Shown piece by piece: positions 5,740-6,997 of a stretch of DNA of 6,997 nucleotides; positions within the stretch are counted from its first letter, which is position 1; each line of letters starts with the position of its first letter. Source of the stretch: Spirosoma sp. (lineage in GTDB: Bacteria > Bacteroidota > Bacteroidia > Cytophagales > Spirosomataceae); the NCBI GenBank assembly GCA_028288385.1, contig JAQBNX010000431.1, positions 1 to 6,997 on the forward strand. Reading direction: 5' to 3'. The notes under the pieces are model-generated. The model saw only the letters and a program-made list of their open reading frames with translations, had not been told where the DNA came from and did no database searches. The translations under genes and the position numbers were made by a program.

Positions 5740-6997
5740 ATGACTACACGGCAGATTTTACAGCAGTTTTGGGGATACACCACGTTCCGCCCCCTGCAGG
5801 AGGACGTAGTGAACACGGTGCTGGCCCGGCAGGACGCGCTTGTGCTGATGCCCACCGGCGGAGGTAAATCGGTCTGCTTTCAGGTGCCTACGCTGGCCAT
5901 GAAGGGCGTTTGTCTTGTCGTTACCCCCCTCATCGCCCTCATGAAGGATCAGGTTGAGCAACTACGCCGACGGGGCATTCCGGCAGCGGCTATCTACTCT
6001 GGCATGAACTACCGCGAGATCGACACCACCCTCGACAACTGCATCTACGGCAACATCAAGTTTCTCTATCTCTCGCCCGAACGGCTCCGTACCGAAATCG
6101 TGATTGAACGCACGAAACTGATGACCGTTTGCCTGTTGGCCGTCGACGAAGCGCACTGTGTATCGGCCTGGGGCTACGATTTTCGACCCCCTTACCTGCA
6201 AATTGCTGAGTTCCGTGCCCTGATTCCCGATACGCCGGTTATTGCCCTGACGGCCTCTGCCACGCCCGAAGTGCAAACCGACATCCTGGATAAGCTGGCT
6301 ATGCAGTCGCCGGCCGTATTCAGGCAGACGTTTGCCCGCCCCAACCTGTCCTATTCGGTACTACTGGAAGAAAACAAAGAAGATCGGCTGCGCCGTATTT
6401 TGGAGCGTGTTCCGGGCAGCGCCATCGTTTACGTCAGAAGCCGCAAGCAAACCCAGCAGGTGGCCCAGATGCTGATTCGGCAGAATATCACCGCCGACTT
6501 CTACCACGCCGGCCTCACCAACGAGCAGCGATCCGCGAAGCAGGACGCCTGGATTCAGAATAAAACCCGGGTAGTTGTAGCGACCAATGCCTTCGGGATG
6601 GGCATCGATAAGCCCGATGTGCGCGTGGTCGTTCATCTCGACATACCCGATTCGCTTGAAGCCTATTACCAGGAAGCAGGCCGCGCGGGGCGCGATGGTC
6701 AGAAAGCGTATGCCGTGATGCTTTATACAACCGGCGATTTGGAAAACCTCCTGTTTCGTACCGAGCAGTTATACCAGCCGGTGGCTATGCTGCGCCGGGT
6801 GTATCAGGCCATTGCCAATTACACGGCCGTGCCACTTGGCGGGGGTGAATTCAGTAGTTACGATTTTGATCTGAGCACGTTTACCACTACGTTCAGCCTG
6901 CCCTCGCAGGAAACACACTACGCCCTGAAGCAACTGCAGCTGGAAGGATTCATTCAACTGAATGAGAATTACTTCCAGCCCTCCAAGTTAACCCTGA
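5740..6997 (+). CDS. recQ: RecQ-family ATP-dependent DNA helicase, short form, 3'-truncated by window edge
   Basis: This is a superfamily 2 DNA helicase, expected to unwind DNA 3'-5' in recombination and repair. The frame runs open from the ATG at 5740 to the window end (419 codons). All helicase motifs are present: motif 0 FRPLQ (16-20), motif I PTGGGKS (Lys43), Ia TPLIALMKDQ (62-71), motif II DEAH (136-139) running into the RecQ aromatic loop CVSAWGYDFRP, motif III TASAT (171-175), motif IV near 229-234, motif V ATNAFGMGIDKPD (281-293) and motif VI QEAGRAGRDG (311-320). The 99 visible residues after motif VI contain no cysteine, so the RecQ zinc-binding subdomain is absent; the sequence instead goes into a region resembling a winged helix (HYALKQLQLEGFIQL). 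I recall Bacteroidota paralogues of this type, about 630 aa. The start is supported by the family-typical N-terminus. It is divergent from msrB. Confidence 0.95.
   Translation, partial: MTTRQILQQFWGYTTFRPLQEDVVNTVLARQDALVLMPTGGGKSVCFQVPTLAMKGVCLVVTPLIALMKDQVEQLRRRGIPAAAIYSGMNYREIDTTLDNCIYGNIKFLYLSPERLRTEIVIERTKLMTVCLLAVDEAHCVSAWGYDFRPPYLQIAEFRALIPDTPVIALTASATPEVQTDILDKLAMQSPAVFRQTFARPNLSYSVLLEENKEDRLRRILERVPGSAIVYVRSRKQTQQVAQMLIRQNITADFYHAGLTNEQRSAKQDAWIQNKTRVVVATNAFGMGIDKPDVRVVVHLDIPDSLEAYYQEAGRAGRDGQKAYAVMLYTTGDLENLLFRTEQLYQPVAMLRRVYQAIANYTAVPLGGGEFSSYDFDLSTFTTTFSLPSQETHYALKQLQLEGFIQLNENYFQPSKLTL

Noticed and set aside
5758..6957. Minus-strand open frames opposite the helicase
   Set aside because: Low-complexity shadow translations opposite an intact frame that carries every RecQ helicase motif.
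1..6997. CRISPR array, tRNA, rRNA, insertion sequence or phage genes
   Set aside because: No spaced direct repeats, cloverleaf, rRNA-like sequence, transposase or integrase motif was seen; the gaps are short and fully described.

Overview
The window looks like chromosomal DNA from a Bacteroidota organism, most likely a Spirosoma-like member of the Cytophagales. Three things point there: a secreted protease ending in a type IX secretion (T9SS) C-terminal sorting domain, a short RecQ-family helicase of the kind I associate with this phylum, and the absence of clear Shine-Dalgarno sites before the starts. The placement is inference; no rRNA or other marker gene is present. Coding density is high, with only three gaps (91, 121 and 125 bases).

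Layout. Bases 1-1056 (+) carry the C-terminal three quarters of an APC-superfamily amino acid permease cut by the left edge. It meets head-on, 5 bases apart, a D-Ala-D-Ala carboxypeptidase/PBP4 lipoprotein (1062-2330, -). Upstream of that is a 61-base perfect hairpin (2351-2411), then a large multidomain T9SS-exported metalloprotease (2422-5085, -). A 121-base gap with a long imperfect hairpin and a 12-bp palindrome follows, then msrB, methionine-R-sulfoxide reductase (5207-5614, -). msrB is divergent from a RecQ-type helicase (5740 to the right edge, +), which has no stop inside the window.

The three minus-strand genes (msrB, protease, PBP4) point the same way, but the two gaps between them each open with a large hairpin, so I read them as neighbouring transcription units rather than a tight operon. 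Loosely, PBP4 trims peptidoglycan, the protease acts outside the cell or on its surface, MsrB repairs oxidised methionine, RecQ serves DNA repair and the permease moves amino acids. I see no common pathway.

I found no mobile element, CRISPR array, tRNA, rRNA or convincing undescribed multi-gene system. The points most worth a second look are the perfect 28-bp inverted repeat, the distal third zinc ligand and lone cysteine pair of the protease, the helicase without zinc-binding cysteines, and the structured gap downstream of msrB.
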